A DNA stretch of 64,000 bases from Bacillota bacterium (GCA_023410715.1 JAEYPN010000012.1:24830-88829); one strand, 5' to 3'; numbered from the stretch's first letter, positions 1 through 9,434 are shown. Translations and numbers: made by a program. The notes: generated by a model not told the origin, from the letters alone.

Positions 1-716
1 TTCTTATGTTCTTTTTTCTCTAATTTAAAGTAAATATTTTTTAGTTCTTTCATCGATAATGATTTAAGTTCATCAAATGTATATTCATCAGTTAATTCTA
101 AAATCATCTCCATAATCTTCATCTTGCCAAGAGAAACTTCATTATCTTTTGCTTTATCTTTTAATTCTTGGGTTACTTTTACTGTTTCAATTTTACAATT
201 AACGTTTTTTTCTTTGCACTGTTTTTCAATGATTTTAGAATAATTATCTAATTTGTCTTGATCAAATTCACCTTTTTTACTATAACCACTGATCACAATC
301 ATGTTTTCTTCATTATCTAAATAACCTTTTTCATAAAGAACGTTATAGCAAACGACTAAGGCCTCACTTAAATCTTTATTTTTAAATTTAACATTATTAA
401 AGATATCATATGCATCCTGGTTATTATAATTCGTTTTAACTACCTTATTAAAACGATTAACCTCAAGTTCAATTGAAGGATTAGTATCAATCGTAATTGC
501 TTCAACATCATCATAATACGCCACATATGATAAGATTCCTACCGACATGAGCACAATAATAAACACTGATATAACTAATTTAAGTGGTCGAGAAAAAGAT
601 CTTTTTTCTATCTTTTCTTCTACCTTACATGATTTGATTTTATCCAAAATATTAGGAGTAATATTTTTTGTTTCTAGTCTTAACCGGTTCTCAATATCTT
701 TATTCGTTAATTTCAT
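1..716 (-). CDS. RsgI-like membrane anti-sigma factor (3' end cut by window)
   Basis: Leftward reading frame starting with ATG at 714-716 and running off the window edge, about 238 codons visible. A short basic cytoplasmic N-terminus (about 40 residues) is followed by one membrane segment (LVISVFIIVLMSVGI region) and then an extracytoplasmic domain with IDTNPSIELEVNRFNKVV, which closely matches the conserved segment after the membrane helix of RsgI anti-sigma factors; the Asn-Pro pair is the autoproteolysis site known in that family. The start overlaps the 3' end of the sigma gene by 17 bases, so the two are probably translationally coupled. Inferred role: holds the adjacent ECF sigma factor at the membrane. 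The C-terminus, which usually carries the sensor domain, is not visible. Confidence 0.75.
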   Translation of the reverse strand, partial: MKLTNKDIENRLRLETKNITPNILDKIKSCKVEEKIEKRSFSRPLKLVISVFIIVLMSVGILSYVAYYDDVEAITIDTNPSIELEVNRFNKVVKTNYNNQDAYDIFNNVKFKNKDLSEALVVCYNVLYEKGYLDNEENMIVISGYSKKGEFDQDKLDNYSKIIEKQCKEKNVNCKIETVKVTQELKDKAKDNEVSLGKMKIMEMILELTDEYTFDELKSLSMKELKNIYFKLEKKEHK

Positions 717-1242
717 TTTTATTACTCCTTTCTAAATATTTTCTTAATTTATTAATAGCTCTGTTGTACCGCCATCTAACTGTTCCTTCTGGAATTTTCA
801 AGTCATTCGAAATTTCAATAAGCTTTTTTTCATCCATTACATGAAGTAAAACAATTTTTAAATCATTTGTTGGTAAAATCTTCAGTGCGAGATTTAAAAG
901 ATATGTGTTTTCGCTATTTCCATAATCATTTATAACACTTGTATCAAGAACAGATGAATCACTTACATTACCGACATACTTTATTTTTTTTCTTCTTTTT
1001 AATTCATTTAAGCAATTATTTTTAGCAATTCTTATAATCCAAGCTTTAGCATTTCCTGTTTTATAGCTATTAATGTTTTTTCTAACATTTATATAGGTGT
1101 CTTGCATCATATCTTCAGCTAGCATTTTATCTTTCATATATGACAAGCAAATTGAAAAAACTAATTTTTGGGTTTCTTCATAAATTAGATCTAATGCATA
1201 AATATCCCCTTGTTTTAGTTTCTCAATTTTTTGTTCTAGCAT
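700..1242 (-). CDS. ECF-type RNA polymerase sigma factor
   Basis: 180 residues, the usual length for ECF sigma factors. Region 2 lies around residues 25-90 (LAEDMMQDTYINVRKN, then AWIIRIAKNNCLNELKRRKK) and region 4 around residues 118-170 (helix-turn-helix EISNDLKIPEGTVRWRYNRA). There is no region 1 or 3. It directs RNA polymerase to a dedicated set of promoters, targets unknown. It sits 29 bases downstream of one RsgI-like gene and overlaps another, so it is probably controlled by one or both. Sigma-I itself is normally larger, so the pairing of a plain ECF sigma with RsgI-like partners is notable. Confidence 0.9.
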   Translation of the reverse strand: MLEQKIEKLKQGDIYALDLIYEETQKLVFSICLSYMKDKMLAEDMMQDTYINVRKNINSYKTGNAKAWIIRIAKNNCLNELKRRKKIKYVGNVSDSSVLDTSVINDYGNSENTYLLNLALKILPTNDLKIVLLHVMDEKKLIEISNDLKIPEGTVRWRYNRAINKLRKYLERSNKNEINE

Positions 1243-1271
1243 GTTGCCACCTAATATGTTCTTTCTTTTAT

Positions 1272-2531
1272 TTAACCACGTTTTTTTGAATTTATTTTCT
1301 CTTTTATTTCTTCTTTACTAGCATTAAATTGAGCTAATAAATCAGCACTTTTTACTTTAAACTCGTCTTCCATAGTTTTTAATATTGCTTCATTTTTTAT
1401 AATATCTTCATTAATTTCAAGAATTTCTTCCTCTAATAAAGTATCATCTTCTAGTTTAGCTTCTAGTTCTTCAATTATTTTTTCTAATTCACTAAAATTA
1501 TATTCCGCTTTTAAAGTGCTTAAAGCTTCTTTATATTCAGTTTTTAAATCTTGAAATTCTTTTACGCTTACTTTAATCTGATCCTTGTTTTTATCAAATG
1601 AGCCTTTGTGATTTTGATTATCTAATAAATTATCTTTTTCTTTTTTGTTTTTCTCAGCTTTAAGTTCTTCTTTGATAGTTGCTCTTTTATCTTTAAATTC
1701 TTGTTTTAAACTGTCTTTTTCTTTATTATATTCTTCTTTTAAAGCATTGTAAAGTGTTTCTTTTTCATTTAATTCCTGCTCTAATGCTGATATTTCTTCC
1801 TCAGTTAAATTAATGATATTTTCATCGCTTAATTTTTCTTCTAATACTTCTATCTCACCTTTTAAAACAAACATTTCACTATACTTTTCTTTTAAAGCAA
1901 GCATTCTTTCTTTATATTCTTGACCTAGCGCATGACCAAAGTTTTTTTCTTTAGCATTCTTGTGACATAATTTAACTAACTCGTTAACCTTTAAATCTTT
2001 AACATCTTCAATAGATAACTCTGGATTTAACTCTAAAGCTAATAAAACCATTTTAGTTTGACCCACTGGTAGATTTAGTTGTTGAGCTTCTACTACATAT
2101 TTTTCAAGTGTATCTTTAGAAACAGCTCCAAAAATTCCATTATTAACAAAATAATCATCAATTTTTTTCTTTACCTTTTCTAAAACTTCTTTTATTTCAT
2201 CTTCATCTTCTGATTCAACATCAATAAAGACCTCAGTATCCATACTATCACTATCAATAAAACCTGTTTTAATTGATTCAGAAATAATAATTTCTGATGC
2301 TTCGCTAATGTCTTTGCCAACTAAATCTATGTTTGCTAACAACACATCAGCATCATCATTTAAAGCAATTGTATCTAAAACCTCATCTTTATTTGATACA
2401 AAAATGCCTACTTCAGGATTAATTCTGTAAGAGATAAAGGTTGTTCCAAGTTCCGTGTCCGTCTTTGATTGACATCCAAATAACATAATAGTAAATAATA
2501 AAGTTAAGCTTAATAAAATTTTCTTTTTCAT
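1272..2531 (-). CDS. RsgI-like lipoprotein with long acidic coiled coil
   Basis: 419 residues. The start at 2531 is chosen because a GGAGG site sits just upstream and the resulting N-terminus is a lipoprotein signal (MKKKILLSLTLLF... with lipobox LFGC, Cys near residue 19). The mature N-terminus carries ISYRINPEVGIFVSNKDEVL, resembling the Asn-Pro segment of RsgI proteins, and a following helical region similar to the neighbouring anti-sigma factor. Roughly residues 210-419 are Glu/Lys-rich heptad-like sequence, probably coiled coil. It lies upstream of the sigma gene in the same direction. Function unknown; likely an envelope-anchored partner, sensor or decoy in the sigma/anti-sigma circuit. 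Confidence 0.65.
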   Translation of the reverse strand: MKKKILLSLTLLFTIMLFGCQSKTDTELGTTFISYRINPEVGIFVSNKDEVLDTIALNDDADVLLANIDLVGKDISEASEIIISESIKTGFIDSDSMDTEVFIDVESEDEDEIKEVLEKVKKKIDDYFVNNGIFGAVSKDTLEKYVVEAQQLNLPVGQTKMVLLALELNPELSIEDVKDLKVNELVKLCHKNAKEKNFGHALGQEYKERMLALKEKYSEMFVLKGEIEVLEEKLSDENIINLTEEEISALEQELNEKETLYNALKEEYNKEKDSLKQEFKDKRATIKEELKAEKNKKEKDNLLDNQNHKGSFDKNKDQIKVSVKEFQDLKTEYKEALSTLKAEYNFSELEKIIEELEAKLEDDTLLEEEILEINEDIIKNEAILKTMEDEFKVKSADLLAQFNASKEEIKEKINSKKRG

Positions 2532-2599
2532 TTTTTTCCTCCGTTTATTTTTTCTTTCACATACATAACAATTTAAAGCAGTAAAACGTTGGATTTTTT

Positions 2600-2655
2600 T
2601 GAAAAAATAAAAAACTCTCCTGTTTATGTGGTTAACCCACAAAATAGAAGAGTTT
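2600..2655 (-). terminator. Intrinsic terminator after yitT
   Basis: On the minus strand a hairpin with arms AACTCT/AGAGTT and an inner TGTGG/CCACA stem is followed by a T-rich run. It lies just downstream of the yitT stop and upstream of the RsgI-like lipoprotein gene, separating the two transcription units. Confidence 0.75.
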
Positions 2656-2669
2656 AATTTAATAAGTAA

Positions 2670-3548
2670 TTATCCAATTACTTTCTTTTTAAAGTTACCA
2701 ACAACTTTTTTAACTGGATAAACGCAAACAAAGGCCTTAGGATCTATTGCTTGAATTTCTCTAACATAACGGTCCAATTCATAATCAGAAACAATTGTAT
2801 AAACAATGTTTTTATCATGTTTAGTAAATTCGCCAACTCCTTTTAAGTGTGTAACACCGTGGGTAAATTTTCCTAACAACTGTTTAATAATTTCTTCACC
2901 GTTTTCTGTGATAATTTCGATTCTTATATAGTTATAAGTGGTATGAACCCGATCAATCACAAAAGAAACTAAAATATAAGATATAATTGTATAAATACCA
3001 ATATTAATATCAAAAAATATACTAGCAAGTAAAACAACGCAGCAGTTTAATGTTAAGTGCATTGTACCAACTGGAACGCTTGTTTTAATATTAATAAATT
3101 GGAATAACATTAGTGCCCCGCCAGTAGATCCACCAGCCTTTAACACTAAACCATTACCAAGTCCCGATAAGATTCCCCCAAAAATAGCTTTGGCTAAAAT
3201 GTTATCACCAAGCAAGTTAGCATTCGGGAAAAGAATGGGATATAAAGCAATAATTGCTGATTGTAAAGCAAGTGAAATAAAAGAATAAATAACAAATTTA
3301 CGGCTAAATTTTCGCCAGCATAGAATATAAACAGGTAAAGGTAAAATAAAGTTTATTACGCCTAAATTTAATTTATAGTCAAGTATGTCATATTTTTGGG
3401 CTAAATTTACAACTAATTGCGATAGCCCAGTAAAACCACCACTATAAAGCTGAGCCGAATCCAAAAATGCAGCAATACCAATGGCCAAAATAACAGAACC
3501 AATAATTACGTATAAAATTGGATACTTCTTATAAATTGGAGTTATCAT
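2670..3548 (-). CDS. YitT family membrane protein
   Basis: 292 residues, typical of YitT/DUF161-DUF2179 proteins. The first about 200 residues contain five to six hydrophobic segments with Gly-rich turns (GGFTGLSQL, GGILSGLGNGLVLKAGGSTGG); the C-terminal about 80 residues (RIEIITENGEEIIKQL to VCVYPVKKV) match the soluble DUF2179 domain. The family is widespread in Bacillota and the transported substrate is not established. It follows metG by 2 bases and is closed by a terminator, so it is the last gene of the tmk-metG-yitT run. The ribosome binding site is weak or distant. Confidence 0.85.
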   Translation of the reverse strand: MITPIYKKYPILYVIIGSVILAIGIAAFLDSAQLYSGGFTGLSQLVVNLAQKYDILDYKLNLGVINFILPLPVYILCWRKFSRKFVIYSFISLALQSAIIALYPILFPNANLLGDNILAKAIFGGILSGLGNGLVLKAGGSTGGALMLFQFINIKTSVPVGTMHLTLNCCVVLLASIFFDINIGIYTIISYILVSFVIDRVHTTYNYIRIEIITENGEEIIKQLLGKFTHGVTHLKGVGEFTKHDKNIVYTIVSDYELDRYVREIQAIDPKAFVCVYPVKKVVGNFKKKVIG

Positions 3549-3550
3549 TT

Positions 3551-5467
3551 TTAACTAATTTTATCTCCTATTTTTACTTTATCTACAAATAAAGCCTCTA
3601 AATCTTTATCATTGCTAGCACATAAAATCATACCTTCTGATTCAATATTTCTAATCACAACAGGTTTTAAGTTACACAAAACAACTAATTTTTTACCAAT
3701 TAAATCTTCTTTTTTATAATACTCTTTAATACCGGAAACAACTGTTCTAACTTTATCTTTTGTATCAACTTTTAAAATTAATAGCTTTTTGGCATCCTTA
3801 TGTTCTTCAACATCAATGATTTGACCTACTCTTATATCTAATTTATTAAAATCTTCAATTGAAATATAGTTTTCTTCTTTTTTAGGTGGAGTCATTAAAG
3901 CCTTAATAAATTCTACTTCTTTAACAGAATCTAAACGTGGAAATAATGGAGTTGGGTTTTGATTTACTTGATATACTTTTTTTCCAAAGAAACCTAAGTT
4001 AACTAAACTTTGATCTTCAACATCAACATTTAATTCATTAAAGATTTTTTCGGTTGATTCAATTAAGATTGGGCTATATAAAATACTAATGATTCTAATA
4101 CTTTCAGCCAAATAATATAATACATCATTTAAAATATCTTTTTTGCTTTCATCTTTAGCTAAAGCCCAAGGCATAGTTTCATCTACTAGTTTATTAGTCC
4201 TTGACACAAGTCTTGAAACTTCTTGAATAGCTAAAGATATTTTTAGCTCATCCATATTTTTCTTATTATTTATAATTACTTCATTACTTAAGTCCTGTAA
4301 TTCTGTAAAATATTTATTTAGTTCACTTGAAGTGGCTTTGTATTCTACTTTTCCATTAAAATATTTATTAATCATAGAAATAGTGCGACTAACAAGATTT
4401 CCTAAGTCATTTGCTAAATCAGCATTTAAACATAAAACAAAATCTTCGGGAGTAAATACTCCATCATTACCATATGGTAAAGCTTTTAGTAAATAATATC
4501 GGAAAGCATCTAAACCATATTTTTCAACAAGCGGTTCAGGATAAATAACATTTCCTTTTGACTTACTCATTTTGCCATCTTTCATCACATACCAGCCATG
4601 AGCCACAATTTTAAATGGAATTGGGGCATCAATAGCCATTAACATAATTGGCCAAATAATCGCATGGAATCTTAAGATATCCTTAGCCATGACATGAATT
4701 ACTTCACCATCTAACCAATATTTCTGATATAGTCTATCATTATCTGAAAGATAACCAATGGCAGTAAGATAATTACTTAAAGCATCAATCCAAACATAAA
4801 TAACATGTTTTGGGTTGTTTGGCACTTGAATTCCCCAAGTAAAAGACGTTCTTGATACACACAAGTCATCTAATCCTTGTTTAATAAAACTAATAACTTC
4901 ATTTCTTCTTGCTTCAGGAGAAATAAAGTCTGGATGGGACTCAATAAATTCTAATAAACGGTCTTGATATTTACCAAGTCTTAAAAAATAAGATTCTTCT
5001 TTTAATAATTTAGTTGGTCTACCACAATCAGGGCAAATATCATTTTCTCCAAGTTGAGTTTTCGTAAAGTATGTTTCACACTCAACACAATAGTTACCTT
5101 CGTATTCTCCTAAATAAATATCATCATTATCTAAGAGTTTTTGAAAAATCTTTTCAACTATTTTGGTGTGTCTATCTTCAGTAGTCCTAATAAAATCATC
5201 ATACTTTACATCAAGTAATTTCCATAAGGTTTTTGCTTGATCAGCAATAATATCGACATGTTCTTGGGGTGTTCTATTATTTTTCTTAGCATTTAATTCA
5301 ATTTTTTGGCCATGTTCATCCATACCTGTTAAGAAGTATGTGTCATAACCTAAAAGTTTTTTATATCTCTTAATCGAATCGCAAAGACAAGTTGAATAAG
5401 CTGTTCCGATATGAAATTTTCCACTTGGATAATAAATTGGGGTGGTAATATAAAAATTTTTACTCAT
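3551..5467 (-). CDS. metG: Methionyl-tRNA synthetase
   Basis: 638 residues; charges tRNA-Met. The start at 5467 is set by a GGAGG site seven bases upstream and by the usual N-terminus (KNFYITTPIYYPSGK). The class I signature FHIGTAYS near residue 20, a zinc ribbon with four cysteines (CVEC and CPDC) near residues 125-145, the KMSKS loop (DGKMSKSKGNV) near residue 300, an anticodon-binding helical region, and a C-terminal EMAP/Trbp-like tRNA-binding domain (about residues 540-638) are all visible. It overlaps the upstream PfpI-like gene by 8 bases. This is the complete, two-domain form seen in Bacilli. Confidence 0.97.
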   Translation of the reverse strand: MSKNFYITTPIYYPSGKFHIGTAYSTCLCDSIKRYKKLLGYDTYFLTGMDEHGQKIELNAKKNNRTPQEHVDIIADQAKTLWKLLDVKYDDFIRTTEDRHTKIVEKIFQKLLDNDDIYLGEYEGNYCVECETYFTKTQLGENDICPDCGRPTKLLKEESYFLRLGKYQDRLLEFIESHPDFISPEARRNEVISFIKQGLDDLCVSRTSFTWGIQVPNNPKHVIYVWIDALSNYLTAIGYLSDNDRLYQKYWLDGEVIHVMAKDILRFHAIIWPIMLMAIDAPIPFKIVAHGWYVMKDGKMSKSKGNVIYPEPLVEKYGLDAFRYYLLKALPYGNDGVFTPEDFVLCLNADLANDLGNLVSRTISMINKYFNGKVEYKATSSELNKYFTELQDLSNEVIINNKKNMDELKISLAIQEVSRLVSRTNKLVDETMPWALAKDESKKDILNDVLYYLAESIRIISILYSPILIESTEKIFNELNVDVEDQSLVNLGFFGKKVYQVNQNPTPLFPRLDSVKEVEFIKALMTPPKKEENYISIEDFNKLDIRVGQIIDVEEHKDAKKLLILKVDTKDKVRTVVSGIKEYYKKEDLIGKKLVVLCNLKPVVIRNIESEGMILCASNDKDLEALFVDKVKIGDKIS

Positions 5468-6011
5468 GTTTTTCCTCCATACAAATCTGTTTTTCCACAT
5501 TTTTTCTAGCATCTAGACCTAAAAGTCTTTCAATAGCTTCTAAAGCAAATGGTGTCACAAAATAAACACTTTTACCAGTAATGATGTTATCAGCCACGAC
5601 AACACCTTTATTTTGATGAAGACCAGCCATAATGTATTTTTCAAATCCTGGATAACAAGTATATTTTTTACCCTTTAAAATATCTAAGACTCCTAAGATG
5701 CTTGGGGCGGCACAGATTGCCATAATAAGTTTTTGGTCATTATTATACTGATTTATTAAAGATAAGACATCTTTCTTATCCTTTAAATCCATAACACCGA
5801 CTCCACCAGGAATAAATAAAGCGTCATAATCTGTTAAATCTTTATTAAACATTTTATCAGCTATAATACGTGTTCCATGAGAACCGGTAATATCTATTTT
5901 ACTACTAACGCTTATTAAATCAACTATTATTTTAGCCCTTCTTAATAAAGATACTGTACCAATAAGTTCACTTTCTTCAGTTTTATCATTTACTAAAGCT
6001 AAAATTTTCAT
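5460..6011 (-). CDS. DJ-1/PfpI family protein
   Basis: 183 residues with the class I glutamine-amidotransferase-like fold of the DJ-1/ThiJ/PfpI group: N-terminal MKILALVNDKTEE, the conserved DALFIPGG segment, and the nucleophile elbow LIMAICAAPSIL with Cys near residue 100. Relatives include redox-sensing chaperone-like proteins and glyoxalase III-type deglycases; the exact role cannot be read from sequence. It sits between rsmI (1 base gap) and metG (8 base overlap), where Bacillus carries abrB, so it is an insertion into a conserved housekeeping cluster. Confidence 0.85.
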   Translation of the reverse strand: MKILALVNDKTEESELIGTVSLLRRAKIIVDLISVSSKIDITGSHGTRIIADKMFNKDLTDYDALFIPGGVGVMDLKDKKDVLSLINQYNNDQKLIMAICAAPSILGVLDILKGKKYTCYPGFEKYIMAGLHQNKGVVVADNIITGKSVYFVTPFALEAIERLLGLDARKNVEKQICMEEKHE

Positions 6012-6012
6012 A

Positions 6013-6864
6013 TTAAGACTCCTTTACTTCTTTCAAATATCTGTCATAAACTTCGCTTTTTGAAGTATTTAAATCTTTAGCGACCTTTTTCATCGCTTCT
6101 TTTAGTTCAAATCCATTTTGTAAATAAAGGTTAATATGATCTTTTATTGATAAATCAATTTTAGGTGTTTCTTCTTTTTGACCTTCAACAATTATAACCA
6201 TTTCACCAATTAAATCGGTAAGTTCTAAACTTTCTTTTAGAGTTCCCCTAATAATTTCTTCATGAATTTTAGTTAACTCTCTTGCAATAGCGAAATGTCT
6301 ATCACCAAATATTTCATACATATTTTTTAATGTTTCTTTTATCCTATGTGGTGCTTCATAAAAAATCAATGTTTCTTCTTTTGACATTAATTTTTGTAAT
6401 TCTTTTTTTCTTTCACTTTCTTTATGACTCAAAAAGCCATAAAAAATAAATGGATAAGGTTTAATTCCTGAAGTAATAAGTCCAGTCAAAAGCGCAGAAG
6501 CGCCAGGTATAGCCACAACCGGTATGTCGTTCTCAATAGCTAGAGTTACTGCTTCATACCCTGGATCGCTAACAAGAGGCATTCCAGCATCACTAATTAA
6601 ACCCACATTATATCCTTGTTTTAATAAGTTAATTATTTTCTCTTTTTGAATGTCTTTATTAAATTCATGAAAGCTACCTAAGTTCTTCTCAATATTTAGC
6701 TTCATTAATAATTTGTTTGTTACTCTTGTATCTTCACAAAATAAAAAATCAACAACTTTGATTGTATCAATAGCTCTTAAACTAATATCTTGCATATTAC
6801 CAATTGGTGAAGGAATTAAATATAAAATTCCTTTTTCTTTTTCAAATGATTTTTGTCTATTCAT
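6013..6864 (-). CDS. rsmI: 16S rRNA (cytidine1402-2'-O)-methyltransferase
   Basis: 283 residues, the family length. The N-terminal tetrapyrrole-methylase-like domain shows GILYLIPSPIGNMQDISLRA, the FCEDTRVTNKLL segment, the Gly-rich LISDAGMPLVSDPGYE loop and PVVAIPGASA, all hallmarks of RsmI (YabC/YraL). It uses SAM to methylate the ribose of C1402 in the decoding centre. The start overlaps the upstream methyltransferase gene by 8 bases. Gene order with a YabB-like gene and metG matches Bacillus. Confidence 0.95.
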   Translation of the reverse strand: MNRQKSFEKEKGILYLIPSPIGNMQDISLRAIDTIKVVDFLFCEDTRVTNKLLMKLNIEKNLGSFHEFNKDIQKEKIINLLKQGYNVGLISDAGMPLVSDPGYEAVTLAIENDIPVVAIPGASALLTGLITSGIKPYPFIFYGFLSHKESERKKELQKLMSKEETLIFYEAPHRIKETLKNMYEIFGDRHFAIARELTKIHEEIIRGTLKESLELTDLIGEMVIIVEGQKEETPKIDLSIKDHINLYLQNGFELKEAMKKVAKDLNTSKSEVYDRYLKEVKES

Positions 6865-7600
6865 CTTTATTCATCCCTAGTTTAAACATTTCTAGAATTT
6901 CATTAGTATATTTCCCATCTTTATGAACATAAAGAGGGGGTAATATATGTAGTGATCCAGTCATGCCATTCTTATGCGCTTCAATTAAAACCATTTCGGC
7001 ATTAGTATTTTCTTTGGCATAAACAAGACGCATTTTCTTTACCGCAAAATTATATTTACTTAACAAAGAAATAATTTCATCTAATCTTTCAACCCTATGA
7101 GAAAAACATAAGACTCCTTTATTATTTAATAAATAAGAAGCTACCTTAATCATCTCTTCTAATTTTAAGCATACCTCATGACGAGCAATGGTTAACTTAT
7201 CATTTTTATTAACATTACTTGTTGGTAAATACTTAAAATAAGGGGGATTGCATGTTAACAAATCAAAACTACCAGCTTTATAAAGTTTTGGTAAATTGTT
7301 TACATCCTCATTTATGATGGTAATTTGAGAAGAAAGTTTATTATATTCTACGCTTTTTATTGCTAAATCATAAATGTCTTTTTGAATTTCAACGCCAATT
7401 ATTGTTTTTTTTGTTTTAAGAGACAAAATCATTGGAATAGGGGCATTACCTGTACACAAATCCATGATATTTTGGCATTTTTTATAAACATAAACAAAAT
7501 CAGCTAATAAAACAGAATCCAATGAAAATCTAAAAGATTCTTCATCTTGATATATTTTAATGGAATCGTATCCTAAAAGATCATGTAATACTATGCTCAT
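6857..7600 (-). CDS. tRNA1(Val) A37 N6-methyltransferase-like protein (YabB/TrmN6)
   Basis: 247 residues. A Rossmann SAM-binding motif (NIMDLCTGNAPIPMILS, around residue 45) and the N6-adenine methyltransferase signature NPPY (LLTCNPPYFKY, around residue 125) are visible. Bacterial homologues in this position, YabB in Bacillus, belong to the TrmN6/YfiC group that methylates A37 of tRNA1-Val. The ATG overlaps the ricT TGA by the ATGA arrangement. Assignment to the family is firm; the exact substrate is by homology and gene order. Confidence 0.85.
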   Translation of the reverse strand: MSIVLHDLLGYDSIKIYQDEESFRFSLDSVLLADFVYVYKKCQNIMDLCTGNAPIPMILSLKTKKTIIGVEIQKDIYDLAIKSVEYNKLSSQITIINEDVNNLPKLYKAGSFDLLTCNPPYFKYLPTSNVNKNDKLTIARHEVCLKLEEMIKVASYLLNNKGVLCFSHRVERLDEIISLLSKYNFAVKKMRLVYAKENTNAEMVLIEAHKNGMTGSLHILPPLYVHKDGKYTNEILEMFKLGMNKDE

Positions 7601-8457
7601 TCTTCCAAACTCTTTAATTCATTAAAGTTTTCAATATAATTATCTTCAATTGCCTTTTGTGAGAACTTAATTTCTGAATTTGAGTATTCTTTAACTTCAC
7701 CACTTTGTAATTGAACTTTAACTTTTTTTGTTAATAAATTAGATGAAACTACTTTACCAGTTCCATCTTTTGTGAAAACCTGAGAATTATCCTTTGGCAT
7801 TTCTTTACGAGATTCTTTATAATAATCATCTTCATATTTAATACAACATAAAAGCTTATCACAAAGTCCAGAAATATTAACTGGATTCAATGATAAATTT
7901 TGATTTTTTGCCATCTTAATTGAAACAGTTTCAAAATCACCTAAAAATGTTTTACAACAAAGTAATAATCCACATGGTCCAATACCTCCAAAGTATTTAG
8001 CACCATCACGTGTACCTACCTGTCTTAATTCAATTCTAACTTTAAATATCGCGGCTAAATCTTTAACGAGTTCACGGAAGTCAACTCGTCCATCAGCATT
8101 ATAATAACACACAAGTTTAGCTCTATCTAGCGTATATTCACACCCAAGAAGCTTCATTTGTAAGCCATTCTTCTCTATTGCTTTTTGGCATTTTTCCACG
8201 ATTTGGGCTTGTTCTTTCATGTTACGGTCATGATTTGTAATATCTTCTTTTGTTGCAAGCCTTAAAATTGGTTTTAATGAACCAATTACTTCCTCATTAG
8301 GAATTTCTTTACATTTTTCAACAACTTCGCCCATTTCATAACCACGAATTGTTTCTACAACAACTTTATCTTTTTCATTTAAGGTATAGTCTAGCGGATC
8401 GAAATAATATTTTTTTCCTCCTCTTTTAAATCTAATACCTACTACTTTTAAACTCAT
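7597..8457 (-). CDS. ricT: PSP1-domain protein RicT (YaaT)
   Basis: 286 residues containing the PSP1 C-terminal domain. Cysteine-rich segments GPCGLLLCCKTFL and GLCDKLLCCIKYE (about residues 175-210) are the conserved cluster-binding cysteines of RicT. In Bacillus RicT works with RicA and RicF and stimulates RNase Y-dependent mRNA maturation. The position between holB and yabB matches Bacillus, except that yabA (replication control) is missing here. Both ends overlap neighbours by 4 bases, giving strong translational coupling. Confidence 0.92.
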   Translation of the reverse strand: MSLKVVGIRFKRGGKKYYFDPLDYTLNEKDKVVVETIRGYEMGEVVEKCKEIPNEEVIGSLKPILRLATKEDITNHDRNMKEQAQIVEKCQKAIEKNGLQMKLLGCEYTLDRAKLVCYYNADGRVDFRELVKDLAAIFKVRIELRQVGTRDGAKYFGGIGPCGLLLCCKTFLGDFETVSIKMAKNQNLSLNPVNISGLCDKLLCCIKYEDDYYKESRKEMPKDNSQVFTKDGTGKVVSSNLLTKKVKVQLQSGEVKEYSNSEIKFSQKAIEDNYIENFNELKSLEE

Positions 8458-9434
8458 CTAGTACTCCTTCCTAGATTATAAAGCAAATCATCTAAAATCA
8501 ATTTATCATTTATATTGAATTTTAATTTTGCCTTTAAATCTAAAATTTTTTCAAGGAACATAATGATTTGTTCCTTACTTAAAATATTACATAATTGTTT
8601 AATTCTCTTACTTTCACTTTTAAAAACAAAGTCTTCGTTTTTATAAGAGATATAACGTAGTAAATCTTTAAAATACATAATTATAAGTGATAAAAAAAAT
8701 TCTTTTTTATCCTTATCTTTATATAATAGCTCACCGTGTTCATTTAAATAAATAACTAGTGAATCACCTTTTTCAAATTCTACATTAAAAATCTCGGTTA
8801 CAAGTGATATGATTTTAAACATATCATCGTCATCAGCTATTTTAATCATTTCAGTTATATTGTTTGTATATTCTGGTAAAACATTTACTAAAATATCATC
8901 AAACCCTTTTAAAACTAATTCCTGACGAAGTATTTCTTTATTTAATGGCTGAAAATTTATAATCTGTGATCTTGATATTATCGTCTTTAACATTAGATTT
9001 AGATTTTCAGTAATTAGTATCGCATAAGAAACTTGATCAGGTTCTTCTAGCACCTTAAGGAGGCTATTGGCTGAGGATGCATTCATTTTATCTGCTTGAT
9101 TAATAATATAAACTTTAGGGCCTGGTTCTAAAGAACTCATGGCAAATTCTTCCATAAGTGATGTAATTTGTTCTTTCTTGATTACTCCATTAACTGGTTC
9201 AATAAAGTATATATTCGGATGAACAAAAGTATCTATTCTTTTGCATGAATCACATTTTCCGCAAGGTTCATCTTCTTTACAATATAACATCTTTGCAAAA
9301 TAGTATGCAAAATCTAGCTTTTTTGTTCCTTTTTCACCAACAAATAAATATGCATGAGAAAGACGACCCTTTTTAAAAGAGTTAACTAAGATATTCATAA
9401 CAATCGGTTGACTCTTTTTTAAATCATCATACAT
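8454..9434 (-). CDS. holB: DNA polymerase III delta' subunit
   Basis: 326 residues. The AAA+ clamp-loader fold is seen as HAYLFVGEKGTKKLDFA (a degenerate P-loop, as expected of a non-ATPase delta'), a zinc module with four cysteines (CKEDEPCGKCDSC, about residues 52-65), KVYIINQADKM (Walker B-like) and SSANSLLKVLEEP, a sequence strongly conserved in HolB/DnaX. It is part of the clamp loader that places the sliding clamp on DNA. Its ATG overlaps the tmk stop as TAATG. Confidence 0.93.
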   Translation of the reverse strand: MYDDLKKSQPIVMNILVNSFKKGRLSHAYLFVGEKGTKKLDFAYYFAKMLYCKEDEPCGKCDSCKRIDTFVHPNIYFIEPVNGVIKKEQITSLMEEFAMSSLEPGPKVYIINQADKMNASSANSLLKVLEEPDQVSYAILITENLNLMLKTIISRSQIINFQPLNKEILRQELVLKGFDDILVNVLPEYTNNITEMIKIADDDDMFKIISLVTEIFNVEFEKGDSLVIYLNEHGELLYKDKDKKEFFLSLIIMYFKDLLRYISYKNEDFVFKSESKRIKQLCNILSKEQIIMFLEKILDLKAKLKFNINDKLILDDLLYNLGRSTR

